This document shows positions 1 through 9,007 of a stretch of 64,000 nt of DNA, piece by piece. The position numbers were made by a program, and so were the translations under genes. The first letter of the stretch is position 1; each line of letters begins with the position of its first letter. The stretch covers positions 124,001 to 188,000 of the forward strand of contig BGOU01000003.1 of NCBI GenBank assembly GCA_003569705.1, given 5' to 3'. This DNA is from Nitrosarchaeum sp. (GTDB lineage: Archaea; Thermoproteota; Nitrososphaeria; Nitrososphaerales; Nitrosopumilaceae). The notes under the pieces are model-generated. The model had not been told where the DNA came from and searched no databases. It saw only the letters and a list, made by a program, of their open reading frames with translations.

Positions 1-414
1 GGAGCGGCTGCAATGTTAGCATTTGATGAAGATAACAAAGTAATTCTTGTAAAACAACATAGGTTTCCTCATGGGTATGTAATTGAGATTCCTGCAGGAA
101 CACTAGAAAAAAAAGAAGAACCAAAGAAATGTGCATTTAGAGAATTAGAAGAAGAAACTGGGTATAGAGCTAAAAAAATGACACCGCTAATCACCTACTA
201 TCCATCCATAGGCTACAATACTGAGGCTATTCACTGCTTTGTAGCCTCAGGATTAAAGAAAATTGCAGATTTAAAACTAGATGAAGATGAAATATTATCT
301 GTTGTAAAGATAGATCTTGAAAAATTGATTTTAATGATAAAAAATGGAAAAATTCAAGATTCAAAAACTATTTGTGCAGTATTAACATATGCTGCCAAAA
401 AGAAATTGTATTAA
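1..414 (+). CDS. Nudix hydrolase (ADP-ribose pyrophosphatase-like), 5' truncated by window edge
   Basis: Partial gene. The reading frame is open from base 1 (Gly-Ala-Ala-Ala before the first Met at 13), so the true start lies upstream of the window. Counting from that Met, a full Nudix box runs from Gly29 to Tyr51, with the REUxEE core as Arg43-Glu44-Leu-Glu-Glu-Glu and Gly50. This box binds the divalent metal that activates water for attack on nucleoside diphosphate derivatives. The region before it (KQHRFPHG, then EIPAGTLE) is typical of ADP-sugar or ADP-ribose pyrophosphatases, which is the likely activity. Substrate is inferred from family resemblance only. It converges on the PhoU-like gene with no gap. 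Confidence 0.85.
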   Translation, partial: GAAAMLAFDEDNKVILVKQHRFPHGYVIEIPAGTLEKKEEPKKCAFRELEEETGYRAKKMTPLITYYPSIGYNTEAIHCFVASGLKKIADLKLDEDEILSVVKIDLEKLILMIKNGKIQDSKTICAVLTYAAKKKLY

Positions 415-1395
415 TTATTTATTGTATATAGGCTTTACAAGATCTACAATATCAGCCCAAGATTTTGCAATTCGTTCAAACATATAAACAAGATCAAGAA
501 GATCAATAGGAATTTGTTTTTTATTTCCTATTGTACTTCTAAGTTTAGAAAGATTTTCCTGATATTTTTTATGTAATATTATAGCTTCTATGGCTAAACG
601 TCTATCAGGTTTGATAAAGGCATCAATTGATTTTTCTGCAAGAATATTAAAATTTTGTACTACATCAAAAATTTTCTTTAAATGTTCATTAGATAAAGAA
701 GAATCATAAATAAAATTAGCAAGCTCCACTATTGTATCACCTGCATTTTCTAAAAGATTAGCAGCTACTCTATAATCTAAAATATCAATATTTTCTAAAT
801 TAAATACATTAGCTAATCTTTTATCAACAAGTGTACTCCTGATTAAACGTACAAGAAGAAAATATTGTCTATTAACCTCAACATCTCTTTTTGATAATGT
901 TTGCAAATTAGATTTATCATCTAAAATTAATCCATTTGATACATCATCGTACATTCCAAGTGCAATAGAACTCATTCTTTTTAGAATTTTTTCTGGATTT
1001 AGTGTTGTTGCATCTAAAAGAAATTGCATGTTAATATTTGAAGCATCTTCTTCAATAATCTCCATACCAACTAATCGTCTCATTGAATTTCGAATTTGTT
1101 CTCTATCCTCACCTGGTATGATTGATTTTGAAGTAATTTGAATAACGTCATATCCTAAAAGATAAGCTCCAGTGATGTCAGCTACAATATTTTCATCTTT
1201 AGGTAATGGATATGAAATTACAAGTTCTTTTGTAGGACGCATTTCTTTGTTTGCAGAAATTGAGATGGTATCTTGTCCTGTTTCAAGTTCAACTTGGCTA
1301 CCTTTATCTAAATTATTGGCAACTATCCATTCTTTAGGTAATGAAACTAGAATACTGCTACCAATCCTTTGCAGGCGTCGAATAAATTTAGTCAA
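415..1395 (-). CDS. AbrB-domain / PhoU-domain regulator
   Basis: A 326-residue protein with an N-terminal swapped-hairpin AbrB/SpoVT-type DNA-binding domain (about residues 1-50; FIRRLQRIGSSILVSLPKEW) followed by a mostly helical region (about 110-325) resembling PhoU. Archaeal proteins with this architecture are annotated as phosphate uptake regulators and are thought to link DNA binding to phosphate status. The helical part contains stretches such as NLLENAGDTIVELANFIYDS, as expected for the PhoU helical bundle. The start at 1395 is supported by the domain beginning within a few residues. No phosphate transporter gene is adjacent here, so the regulated target is unknown. It is divergent from the pantoate kinase gene, sharing a short AT-rich spacer. 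Confidence 0.8.
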   Translation of the reverse strand: MTKFIRRLQRIGSSILVSLPKEWIVANNLDKGSQVELETGQDTISISANKEMRPTKELVISYPLPKDENIVADITGAYLLGYDVIQITSKSIIPGEDREQIRNSMRRLVGMEIIEEDASNINMQFLLDATTLNPEKILKRMSSIALGMYDDVSNGLILDDKSNLQTLSKRDVEVNRQYFLLVRLIRSTLVDKRLANVFNLENIDILDYRVAANLLENAGDTIVELANFIYDSSLSNEHLKKIFDVVQNFNILAEKSIDAFIKPDRRLAIEAIILHKKYQENLSKLRSTIGNKKQIPIDLLDLVYMFERIAKSWADIVDLVKPIYNK

Positions 1396-1460
1396 TTTAT
1401 ACTAATTTAATTAATTTAAGCCATATTCTTATATTTTATGTAAAATTTAAACTGAGATCA

Positions 1461-2375
1461 ATGGAGGCAACTGCATTTTGTCCTGCACATATTACAGGTT
1501 TTTTCAAAGCTTACTTAGAGAAAGATAATCAAAAAAATCCTGAAAAATTAGGTTCTATGGGAGCAGGATTTTCAATTAGAGAAGGCGTTACTACTCATAT
1601 CAATATTTTACCTAAAATTGATCAAAATTCTAACTTTAAAATTACTACTATAGGCTATCAATCAGATAAGACAGATGTTTCAGAATATGTATTAAATGAA
1701 TTTTTGAAGCTTGGAAATTTTGAAAATATATTTTTTGATATTCAACATGAGATTACCATACCAGTTGGATATGGTTTAGGTTCTAGCAGTGCTGTTGCAT
1801 TGTCATTATCATATGCATTAGATCATGTTCTTAAAACAAGATTAGAACAGACAGTCATTGGTCAGATTGCACATAATGCTGAGATAAATTGCAAGACAGG
1901 GTTGGGTGATGTTTTGGCATCATATCATGGCGGTTTTGAAATAAGAATTAAACCAGGAGCACCAGGAATAGGTCAAGTAGAAAAAATCAACATAAAAGAT
2001 ATTTCTATAATTATGATTTGTTTTTCACCAATTTCAACAAATAAGTTCATCAAAGAACGTCTTTCTCAAATTAATGGTCTTGGTGGAAAAATGGTAAACA
2101 GGTTATTAGAATCAAAGAACTATGAACATTTTCAGGATATGTCTTTGGAATTTGCAAAATATGTTCAAGTAATGACTTTAAGAATGGAAAATTTGATTCA
2201 AGAATTAGCTTCAAATGGAATAAAATGTGGCGTTGCATTATTTGGTGAAACTGTATTTACAATGATACCAAAAGAAAAAGAAAATTATGTTCTACAAATT
2301 TTAGAAAAATATCCTGAAGGAATAATTATAAGATCAGAATTAGATAATCAGGGAGCAAGAGTACTCAGTAATTAA
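1461..2375 (+). CDS. Pantoate kinase (archaeal CoA biosynthesis)
   Basis: GHMP-superfamily kinase of 304 residues. The glycine/serine-rich ATP loop (VGYGLGSSSAVALS) is at about residues 102-115, and the N-terminal FCPAHITGFF segment is typical of archaeal pantoate kinase. The enzyme phosphorylates pantoate to 4-phosphopantoate, the first step of the archaeal route that replaces bacterial PanC and PanK. The next gene encodes the following enzyme of that route only five bases downstream, and PanB and CoaBC follow, so the pathway assignment rests on both sequence and context. The ATG at 1461 is preceded by a divergent intergenic region and probably begins the operon. Confidence 0.88.
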   Translation: MEATAFCPAHITGFFKAYLEKDNQKNPEKLGSMGAGFSIREGVTTHINILPKIDQNSNFKITTIGYQSDKTDVSEYVLNEFLKLGNFENIFFDIQHEITIPVGYGLGSSSAVALSLSYALDHVLKTRLEQTVIGQIAHNAEINCKTGLGDVLASYHGGFEIRIKPGAPGIGQVEKINIKDISIIMICFSPISTNKFIKERLSQINGLGGKMVNRLLESKNYEHFQDMSLEFAKYVQVMTLRMENLIQELASNGIKCGVALFGETVFTMIPKEKENYVLQILEKYPEGIIIRSELDNQGARVLSN

Positions 2376-2379
2376 TTTA

Positions 2380-3150
2380 ATGTTCATGTCTTTAATTCCA
2401 AAATCTCATCCTAGAGCAAAATCTCTTTTAATTCGAGAAAAACTTGTTACTGGATTTGATCAGGGGTTAGTAGCTAAGGAAGGTCTTTTAGCACATGGTA
2501 GAGGTGAAGCTTTTGATTATTTACTTGGTGAAAAAACAAACAAGACTGCAAAACTAGCAATCAAAGCAGCTGCTGCACAAATTCTTTTGGCAGATTTACC
2601 AGTAATCTCTGTCAATGGCAATATTGCTGCATTATGTCCAAAAGAAATAGTCAGGCTTGCCAATACATCAAGGGCAAAAATTGAAGTAAATCTGTTTTAT
2701 GCAAATGAGAAACGAAAGCAGAGTATCGTAAAGACTCTCAAAAAGAGTGGTGCAAAGGAGATTTTAGGTACAAATCATAATTCATCAACTATATTGTCAG
2801 GACTGGATTCAGCAAGAAGAATAGTTGATAAAAATGGGATTTTTGCAGCAGATGTCGTGATTGTCCCATTAGAAGACGGAGATAGAACTATGGCATTAAG
2901 AAGATCTGGAAAAATAGTCATAACATTTGATCTAAATCCACTTTCAAGAACTTCACAAACTGCCAACATAACAATAGTAGATAACGTTACACGGGCAATA
3001 GATTTGTTAACTATAACATGTAAAAAATTATCAAACAAAAATAAGAGAATACTTGAAAAAATTGTTAAGGACTTTAATAACAAAAAAAATCTCTCAGATA
3101 ACATTATTGAAATTAGAGATAATCTAACAAGGAGGTTACATATTGCATAA
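2380..3150 (+). CDS. 4-phosphopantoate--beta-alanine ligase (phosphopantothenate synthetase)
   Basis: A 256-residue DUF137-family protein. The N-terminal SLIPKSHPRAKSLLIREKLV block and the later VPLEDGDRTMALRRSGK and FDLNPLSRTSQ blocks are the conserved signatures of archaeal phosphopantothenate synthetase. It joins 4-phosphopantoate to beta-alanine using ATP, giving 4'-phosphopantothenate. The gene lies 4 bases after pantoate kinase and its stop overlaps the TTG start of panB by 8 bases, which indicates translational coupling in one transcript. ATG 2380 is used; ATG 2386 (MSLIPKSH) is an equally good start. The cytosolic product feeds CoaBC two genes downstream. Confidence 0.88.
   Translation: MFMSLIPKSHPRAKSLLIREKLVTGFDQGLVAKEGLLAHGRGEAFDYLLGEKTNKTAKLAIKAAAAQILLADLPVISVNGNIAALCPKEIVRLANTSRAKIEVNLFYANEKRKQSIVKTLKKSGAKEILGTNHNSSTILSGLDSARRIVDKNGIFAADVVIVPLEDGDRTMALRRSGKIVITFDLNPLSRTSQTANITIVDNVTRAIDLLTITCKKLSNKNKRILEKIVKDFNNKKNLSDNIIEIRDNLTRRLHIA
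3131..3136 (+). promoter_or_regulatory. Shine-Dalgarno GGAGGT deciding the TTG start of panB
   Basis: A strong GGAGGT lies six bases before TTG 3143, inside the 3' end of the phosphopantothenate synthetase gene. It supports initiation at that TTG, since no ATG is close by in frame. Internal operon genes here appear to use Shine-Dalgarno initiation, whereas first genes look leaderless. Confidence 0.7.
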
Positions 3151-3982
3151 ATCAGTTTACGATATTATTAAAATGAAAAAAGATGGAAAAAAGATTTCAG
3201 CGATTACAAGTTATGATTATACACTTGCATCATTATGTGATAAATCTGGAATAGACATACTACTTGTTGGAGATAGTGCAGGAATGGTAATGCTTGGTTA
3301 TGAAAACACTATTCCTGTAACAATGGATCAAATGTGTATATTTACAGAAGCAGTTAGTAGGGCAAGAAAAAATGCTTTGTTGGTTGCAGATTTACCATTT
3401 ATGTCATATCAAGCAAGTATTGAAGATGCAATAAAAAATTCTGGGAAGTTAATAAAAGCAGGAGCTGATGCAGTCAAACTTGAGGGTGGAATTTCTATGT
3501 CAGAAACGATCAGCGCAATTGTAGATGTTGGAATTCCAGTAATGGGTCATATTGGTTTACAACCACAAACAACAATGTTATCAGAAGGATACAAAGTACA
3601 AGGAAGAACAAAAGATACTGCAATAAAATTAATCGAAGATGCAAAAGAGCTTGAAGAAGCAGGTGTATTCAGTATCACATTAGAAATGATAAGTCATGAA
3701 GTTGCACAAATAATTTCTGAAACTGTTAGTGTACCTACTATTGGAATTGGTTCGGGTGTTGGTTGTAATGGTCAGATATTAGTTGTGCAAGATTTATTGG
3801 GTATGTTTGAAAAAATTAAACCAAGATTTGCAAAAAGATACTTGAATTTATCGGAGGATATTGTAAAAGCGCTTGAAAATTATAAAAATGATGTAGAATT
3901 AGGCACATTTCCTGCTCAAGATAATTGGTTTTCAATGGATGATGATGAATTTAAAAAATTACGAGAGCAAATTGGCAGTTAA
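3143..3982 (+). CDS. panB: 3-methyl-2-oxobutanoate hydroxymethyltransferase
   Basis: A 279-residue PanB (ketopantoate hydroxymethyltransferase). It has the conserved opening KISAITSYDYTLASL, the metal-binding region LLVGDSAGMVMLGYENT, the VKLEGG strand and MGHIGLQPQT. The enzyme transfers a hydroxymethyl group from a methylene-tetrahydropterin cofactor to 2-oxoisovalerate to form ketopantoate, the precursor of pantoate. The TTG start at 3143 follows a GGAGGT and overlaps the previous stop. It sits third in the CoA cluster. A ketopantoate reductase is not in the window, so that step must be encoded elsewhere. Confidence 0.93.
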   Translation: MHKSVYDIIKMKKDGKKISAITSYDYTLASLCDKSGIDILLVGDSAGMVMLGYENTIPVTMDQMCIFTEAVSRARKNALLVADLPFMSYQASIEDAIKNSGKLIKAGADAVKLEGGISMSETISAIVDVGIPVMGHIGLQPQTTMLSEGYKVQGRTKDTAIKLIEDAKELEEAGVFSITLEMISHEVAQIISETVSVPTIGIGSGVGCNGQILVVQDLLGMFEKIKPRFAKRYLNLSEDIVKALENYKNDVELGTFPAQDNWFSMDDDEFKKLREQIGS

Positions 3983-5231
3983 AAAGATAATTATCAAGAA
4001 AAAGAATCACCCTTCATTAGATATTGTAGGTTCTTATGGTGTTGAACTCTCTGAGAAAAAAATTGTTCTTTGTGTTGCAGGAAGCGTTGCAGCATACAAA
4101 GCAATTGAGTTAGCAAGATTACTAATGAGACATGGTGCTGATGTTACATGTGTTACAAGTGATGCAGTAACAAAACTCGTACAGCCAGATTATTTCAAGT
4201 GGGCAACTGGAAATGAAGTTATAACAAAATTAACAGGAGAATTAGAACATATTAGATTAGCAGATTATAATCAATCAGATCTTATCATAGTTTATCCAGC
4301 TACTGCAAATACACTTGGAAAACTAGCTAACGGTATTGATGATACACCAATATCTACAGTTCTTACAGTAGGATTTGGCTCAAAGATTCCAATTTTGATG
4401 TGTCTTGCTATGCATGCATCCATGTATGATAATGCAGCTGTAAAAAAGAATGTAGATTTTTTAAAAAATAAAATTGAATTTCTAACACCACATATGATTG
4501 AAGGAAAAGCAAAAGCATCTGAACCAGAAGATGTTTTGGAATATGTATTAAGAAAATTTGGATTTTCATCTATTTTAAAAAATAAAAAAGTGTTAATTAC
4601 TGCAGGACCAACAATTGAACATATTGATCCTATTCGTATAATTACAAATCAAAGTTCAGGAAAAACTGGGGTATTGTTAGCTTCGGAATTAATTTCTTCA
4701 GGAGCTAAAGTTACTTTAGTTTATGGTCCTGGAATTGAAAAACCACCAAAGGGTGCAAAAATAATTAAAATTTCTACAAGTAAAGAAATGTTTAATGTTG
4801 TAAAAAAAGAAATGAGTAAAAAATTTGACATAGTAATAATGGCAGCTGCAGTGTCAGATTATACTCTAGAGAACACTAGTAAAAATAAAATAAAAAGTAC
4901 CAAAAATAAAATAAAAATTAGTCTCAAAAAGACACCAAAAATCATTGATCAGATTAAAAAATATCAAAAAAATGTTTTTTTGGTGGGTTTCAAGGCAGAG
5001 ACAAATCTTTCAAAAAAAGAGTTGATCACATTAGCTAAGAAAAAAATGAATGAATCATCGGCAGATATGATCGTGGCAAACGATGTCGGTTCAATTAGAT
5101 ATAGAAAGAATCCTGAAAGTAATGAAGTATTAATTATAAATTCACATAAAGTAATTTCTTCAGGGTGGATGAAAAAAGAAAAAATTGCTAAATTTATTAG
5201 AAAAGAAATTGAACAACGATTAAAAACTTGA
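3939..5231 (+). CDS. coaBC: Bifunctional phosphopantothenoylcysteine decarboxylase / phosphopantothenate-cysteine ligase
   Basis: CoaBC fusion of up to 430 residues. The N-terminal flavoprotein decarboxylase domain (about residues 40-205) has KIVLCVAGSVAAYKAIELAR and PATANTLGKLANGIDDTP. The C-terminal ligase domain begins near residue 225 with VLITAGPTIEHIDPIRIITN and the SSGKTG nucleotide loop. It couples cysteine to phosphopantothenate (CTP-type activation in the family) and decarboxylates the product to 4'-phosphopantetheine. The first ATG (3939) would overlap panB by 44 bases; TTG 3972, overlapping by only 11, is a more likely start because homology begins after it and the neighbouring gene uses the same style. 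Last recognised enzyme of the CoA cluster. Confidence 0.9.
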   Translation: MMMNLKNYESKLAVKKIIIKKKNHPSLDIVGSYGVELSEKKIVLCVAGSVAAYKAIELARLLMRHGADVTCVTSDAVTKLVQPDYFKWATGNEVITKLTGELEHIRLADYNQSDLIIVYPATANTLGKLANGIDDTPISTVLTVGFGSKIPILMCLAMHASMYDNAAVKKNVDFLKNKIEFLTPHMIEGKAKASEPEDVLEYVLRKFGFSSILKNKKVLITAGPTIEHIDPIRIITNQSSGKTGVLLASELISSGAKVTLVYGPGIEKPPKGAKIIKISTSKEMFNVVKKEMSKKFDIVIMAAAVSDYTLENTSKNKIKSTKNKIKISLKKTPKIIDQIKKYQKNVFLVGFKAETNLSKKELITLAKKKMNESSADMIVANDVGSIRYRKNPESNEVLIINSHKVISSGWMKKEKIAKFIRKEIEQRLKT

Positions 5232-5232
5232 A

Positions 5233-5400
5233 ATGAAAAAATCTGAAATGAGAAAACTTGTTGCTGAATATAAAGAAATTAAATTAAAGATAAAAAAAGT
5301 AGAAAATAAAAAAATATCAGAAAAATTAAAAGAAATTGAACATAAATATTTTCATGAAACAGGAAGAACGCTTCAATCTGATTTTAAAGAGATTACATAA
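5233..5400 (+). CDS. Small charged protein, function unknown
   Basis: A 55-residue open frame that begins one base after the coaBC stop and ends 24 bases before the methyltransferase gene. The product is very rich in Lys and Glu (EYKEIKLKIKKVENKKISEK) and should form a helix or coiled coil, ending in FHETGRTLQSDFKEIT. Its tight position and coding-like composition suggest a real last gene of the CoA operon. I do not recognise the family, and no function is proposed. Confidence 0.55.
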   Translation: MKKSEMRKLVAEYKEIKLKIKKVENKKISEKLKEIEHKYFHETGRTLQSDFKEIT

Positions 5401-5424
5401 AATACATCATGGATTAACAAAGAC

Positions 5425-6270
5425 ATGGTGAAATTCAATCATACAGAGTATAAGCAAAGAAATATGAAAATATGGAATGAAATAGCACCACGATACCATA
5501 AAAGATGGGCAAGTGTGAATGAAGGTCCATTTCAGAGTACCTCTAAATTAGTTCATCTAGTTAAGGTGAGTAAAGGCAATAGTGTCTTAGATCTTGCATG
5601 TGGTACTGGGGTAGTCACAAAAAAAATTAGAGATAAAGTTGGAAATTCAGGATATGTTGTTGGAGCAGATGCGTCAGTTGCTGCAATTAAAATTGCAAAG
5701 AAATGGAATGGTGTAAAATCTAATTTAGATTTTGTAAATATTGATGCTGAAAAATTTAGTTTTTCTCATAAATTTGATATTGTAACATGTCAGTATGCAT
5801 TATTTTTTTTCCCTAATGCACAAAACGCATTAAAAAACATTAGAAATAGCCTCAAAAAAACGGGAATGCTTGGAATATCGGTTCACGGACATAAGGATAA
5901 AGTGCCATTTTTTAGTAATATTTTAGATGCCGTAACAGAATTTATTCCAGATTATGTACCACCTGGTTCACCTAATATGGATAGATTTGGAACAACAATT
6001 ACGTTAGATAACGAAGTTAGAAAAGCAGGATTCTCAAAAATTTCAATAAAGGATTTTACTTTTAGTTATAGTCCAGGAAAATTTGATGATTACTGGGGAA
6101 ATTATCTAAAATACATTGCCAAACCACTCAAAGAAAAATTAAATTCACTAAATACATCTAAAAGAAAAGAATTGAAACAAGTAGTCAAACAAAATACTAT
6201 TCCATATACTAAAAAAAATGGGATGATTGTATTTCCTTGGCAAGTTTTAATTTTAACTGCAAAATACTAG
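5425..6270 (+). CDS. Class I SAM-dependent methyltransferase
   Basis: A 281-residue methyltransferase of the UbiE/MenG-like type. Motif I (VLDLACGTGVVTKKI) is at about residues 54-68, followed by the acidic post-motif GADAS and the motif II/III region FDIVTCQYALFFFPNAQNAL. The N-terminal HTEYKQRNMKIWNEIAPRYHKRW region resembles small-molecule methyltransferases. The methyl acceptor cannot be read from sequence; quinone or lipid methylation is possible for this family but is only a guess. It follows the CoA cluster on the same strand with its own short spacer. Confidence 0.8.
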   Translation: MVKFNHTEYKQRNMKIWNEIAPRYHKRWASVNEGPFQSTSKLVHLVKVSKGNSVLDLACGTGVVTKKIRDKVGNSGYVVGADASVAAIKIAKKWNGVKSNLDFVNIDAEKFSFSHKFDIVTCQYALFFFPNAQNALKNIRNSLKKTGMLGISVHGHKDKVPFFSNILDAVTEFIPDYVPPGSPNMDRFGTTITLDNEVRKAGFSKISIKDFTFSYSPGKFDDYWGNYLKYIAKPLKEKLNSLNTSKRKELKQVVKQNTIPYTKKNGMIVFPWQVLILTAKY

Positions 6271-6290
6271 ATTGATGACAAGGAAATAAA

Positions 6291-6785
6291 ATGAACAAAG
6301 ACAACAAAAAGAAAGAAGAAAAACCAAAAAAATCAGATTTTAAGGCATTTCTAAAAAATAGAGCCCCAATTTATTTAGGCATAATAGCAATATTTGTGAT
6401 TTTTGTAGTTCCGGAATTAACAAAAGGTGATTTACAAAGTAGTTTTCCAGATAATTTAACAGATAAACAAAAACAAATTGTGGAAATTTTAATGTCGTAT
6501 AATGGTCCAAATGAAAAAGGATTAACTGTAATGAATTCCATAACTGAACAAATTGCAACCGATTATCCTAACGAAAAAATATATGATAATAAAAAAACAA
6601 AAGTAGATCTTATTGTTTCTAGATCAGATGAATCTACTGAAAATATTTACAAAGTGATTTTGACGTTTGAATCCTATAAAGGAAAGACAGAATATGTTTG
6701 GAATGTAAATCAGGATACAAAAGAAATTGAGGCTAAAAATTCAAATGCAAAACATGTAATTGATATTGTAAACTATTACGATTAA
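6291..6785 (+). CDS. Membrane-anchored protein of unknown function
   Basis: A 164-residue protein with a Lys/Glu-rich cytoplasmic N-terminus (about 1-28), one membrane helix (about 30-46; PIYLGIIAIFVIFVVPEL) and an extracytoplasmic domain. The outer domain starts with a helix-like segment (LTDKQKQIVEILMSYNGPNEKGL) and ends in beta-rich sequence (VILTFESYKGKTEYVWNV). No recognised domain. It is 20 bases after the methyltransferase and converges with the M24 peptidase gene, which ends 2 bases away. Confidence 0.65.
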   Translation: MNKDNKKKEEKPKKSDFKAFLKNRAPIYLGIIAIFVIFVVPELTKGDLQSSFPDNLTDKQKQIVEILMSYNGPNEKGLTVMNSITEQIATDYPNEKIYDNKKTKVDLIVSRSDESTENIYKVILTFESYKGKTEYVWNVNQDTKEIEAKNSNAKHVIDIVNYYD

Positions 6786-6787
6786 AA

Positions 6788-7852
6788 TTAGATAGTAATT
6801 AGATCTTTTGTAAATTTGTGTAGAATAATGGATTTATCTTTTACAATTAAAGAATCTTCAATTCTAACTCCAAATTTGTTTGGTATGTAGATTCCAGGTT
6901 CTACTGTAATTGCCATATTTTCTTTTAGTTTAGTTTCACTTCTGTATGAAATAGTAGGTAACTCATGAACTTCTAATCCTATACCATGACCTGTTGAATG
7001 AATAAAATATTTTCCATAGTTTTGTTCATCAATATATTTTCTACATGCAAAATCTACATCTTTACAATCTACATTTGGTTTAACAGCTTCTAATCCAAGT
7101 TTTTGTGATTCTTTTACAATTTCATAAATTTGTTTTTCCTGAGATGATATTTTTCCAATTGCAAATGTTCTGGTTGCATCTGAGACATATCCTTTGTATC
7201 TTAATGTAAGATCAACAACTACAAGATCTCCTTTTTTGAATTTTCTATCAGTTACTTGTGCATGTGGTAAAGATCCATTTGGCCCTCCAGCTATAATCAA
7301 GGGGTTAAGAGTAGACTTGTATCCAGTATCAAACATTTTTTGCTCCATTGCATATGACATCAAAATTGTTTGTAGTTCAGATTCTTTTTGACCTACTTTC
7401 ATTTTTTTATAACAAATATCATACATTTCATCAATTATTTTTGAAGCTTTTTTTAGAATATTGATCTCTTTTTCATCTTTGATTATACGAGAATTGTAAA
7501 ATGGTTCAGTAGATGATTTTATCGTAGGAATGGATTTTTTGAGAGATGTCACTATAGAGTAATTTTGGCAATCAGTACAAACTTTCTTTTTTTTGATTTT
7601 ATTAGTTAATGAAGAAATTAGGCCTATACCTCGTTCGGCTGTAATTATATCACAATCTTCAGATTCTTCTTCGACACGACCAACTTCAAGTTCCGGAGCA
7701 ATTATGGTAGTTTTTCCTCCTTTTTCCAACATTCCAATAGCTTCACCCCAGAATCCAGTCATGTAAAATAAATTTTCAGGCTCAAATGTGACTAGTGTAT
7801 CACAGTCGATCTTTTGAGCGAATTTGAGAAGATTTTTTCTTCGTTCCTTCAC
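6788..7852 (-). CDS. M24-family Xaa-Pro aminopeptidase
   Basis: A 354-residue creatinase-fold metallopeptidase. The N-terminal domain (1-120) contains TFEPENLFYMTGFWGEA. The C-terminal pita-bread domain has all five expected metal ligands: Asp in VVVDLTLRYKGYVSDATRTF (two), His in HSTGHGIGLEVHELP, Glu in ITVEPGIY and Glu in GVRIEDSLIV. Such enzymes remove N-terminal residues before proline from peptides in the cytosol. The exact substrate specificity is inferred from the family. ATG 7852 is followed directly by a basic start MKERRKNLLKFA. Confidence 0.88.
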   Translation of the reverse strand: MKERRKNLLKFAQKIDCDTLVTFEPENLFYMTGFWGEAIGMLEKGGKTTIIAPELEVGRVEEESEDCDIITAERGIGLISSLTNKIKKKKVCTDCQNYSIVTSLKKSIPTIKSSTEPFYNSRIIKDEKEINILKKASKIIDEMYDICYKKMKVGQKESELQTILMSYAMEQKMFDTGYKSTLNPLIIAGGPNGSLPHAQVTDRKFKKGDLVVVDLTLRYKGYVSDATRTFAIGKISSQEKQIYEIVKESQKLGLEAVKPNVDCKDVDFACRKYIDEQNYGKYFIHSTGHGIGLEVHELPTISYRSETKLKENMAITVEPGIYIPNKFGVRIEDSLIVKDKSIILHKFTKDLITI

Positions 7853-7926
7853 AAAAAAATATCATATCGTTTCTCAATTTATGTATGATGTAAAGTTTGT
7901 ATATTGGAATTTTAATTTTTACGATT

Positions 7927-8934
7927 GTGACAGAAGAAAAAAAGAAAGTAGTTGCTTTACTATCTGGTGGATTAGATAGTCAGCTTGCAATAAGAATGAT
8001 GCAAGAACAAGGCTTTGAAGTTTCAGCTGTTGCAATAAAGACTCCTTTTTGTGATTTTGACTGTGGTAGAGGTTGTGGTTTTGAGATTAGAGAAAGAGCA
8101 GACGATCTTAATGTCAATCTAAAAACAGTATATCTTGGTGATGAATACATTGAGATGTTAAAACATCCAAAATATGGTATTGGTTCTGGATTTAATCCAT
8201 GTATAGACTGTAGAGCTATGATGTTTGATGCTGCAAAAAAACACATGGATGAGATTGGAGCTGAATTTATAATTTCAGGAGAAGTATTGGGACAAAGACC
8301 AATGAGTCAACATGGTCCGGCATTAAGAACTATTGAAAAAGCATCAGGTCTTGTAGGAAAAATTGTTAGACCATTATCTGCAGCATTACTTCCAGAAACA
8401 GATCCTGAGAGAAATGGACTGATCAAAAGAGAAAATCTTGGAATGATTAAAGGAAGAACTCGAAGAGCACAATTAGATATGGCAAAAAAATATGGAATTG
8501 AAAATCCACCAAATGCAGGTGGTGGATGTCTTTTAACTGATCCATCATTTGGATTACGTGCAAAAGATTTGTTTGCACATACTGAAACTCCTACAATAAA
8601 TGATGTTGATTTGTTAAAGATTGGAAGACATTTCAGATTTGATGAACAAACTAAATTTGTTGTTGGAAGAAACAAAGATGAAAACGAAATGATAAAGGCA
8701 ATTGCATTACCAGGAGATATTTTATTTCAGGCTCGTGATCATATGGGACCAGTTTCAATTTTACGTGGAAAAAATGCAGACACGTATGTGAAATTTGCAT
8801 CTTCCATTACCTTAAGATATTCAGATGCACCAAAAGGAGAACAAGCATCAGTTATTATCAATAAAAACAATACAAAAGAAGAAATCATTACACAGCATGC
8901 CGAAGAAGAATCCTACATTAAATTTAGAATTTAG
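7927..8934 (+). CDS. PP-loop ATPase, ThiI/MnmA-like tRNA thiolation enzyme
   Basis: A 336-residue protein with an N-terminal PP-loop (ALLSGGLDSQLAIRM), the pyrophosphate-binding SGGxDS motif used to adenylate tRNA uridine before sulfur insertion. Cysteine pairs occur in FCDFDCGRGCG, NPCIDCR and GGGCLL, fit for metal or sulfur handling. It resembles archaeal proteins annotated as tRNA 4-thiouridine or 2-thiouridylate synthases but lacks an obvious rhodanese or THUMP domain, so the exact modified base is not assigned. The frame is open from TTG 7897, but GTG 7927 (VTEEKKKVVALLSGG) starts right before the domain and is preferred. Confidence 0.75.
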   Translation: MTEEKKKVVALLSGGLDSQLAIRMMQEQGFEVSAVAIKTPFCDFDCGRGCGFEIRERADDLNVNLKTVYLGDEYIEMLKHPKYGIGSGFNPCIDCRAMMFDAAKKHMDEIGAEFIISGEVLGQRPMSQHGPALRTIEKASGLVGKIVRPLSAALLPETDPERNGLIKRENLGMIKGRTRRAQLDMAKKYGIENPPNAGGGCLLTDPSFGLRAKDLFAHTETPTINDVDLLKIGRHFRFDEQTKFVVGRNKDENEMIKAIALPGDILFQARDHMGPVSILRGKNADTYVKFASSITLRYSDAPKGEQASVIINKNNTKEEIITQHAEEESYIKFRI

Positions 8935-9007
8935 GCATGGGAATTTTTTAAAATTAGTTAAAACTAAGGAAGAGTTTTTGAAGGGGTAGATCGCATTTTA
9001 CTCAAGG

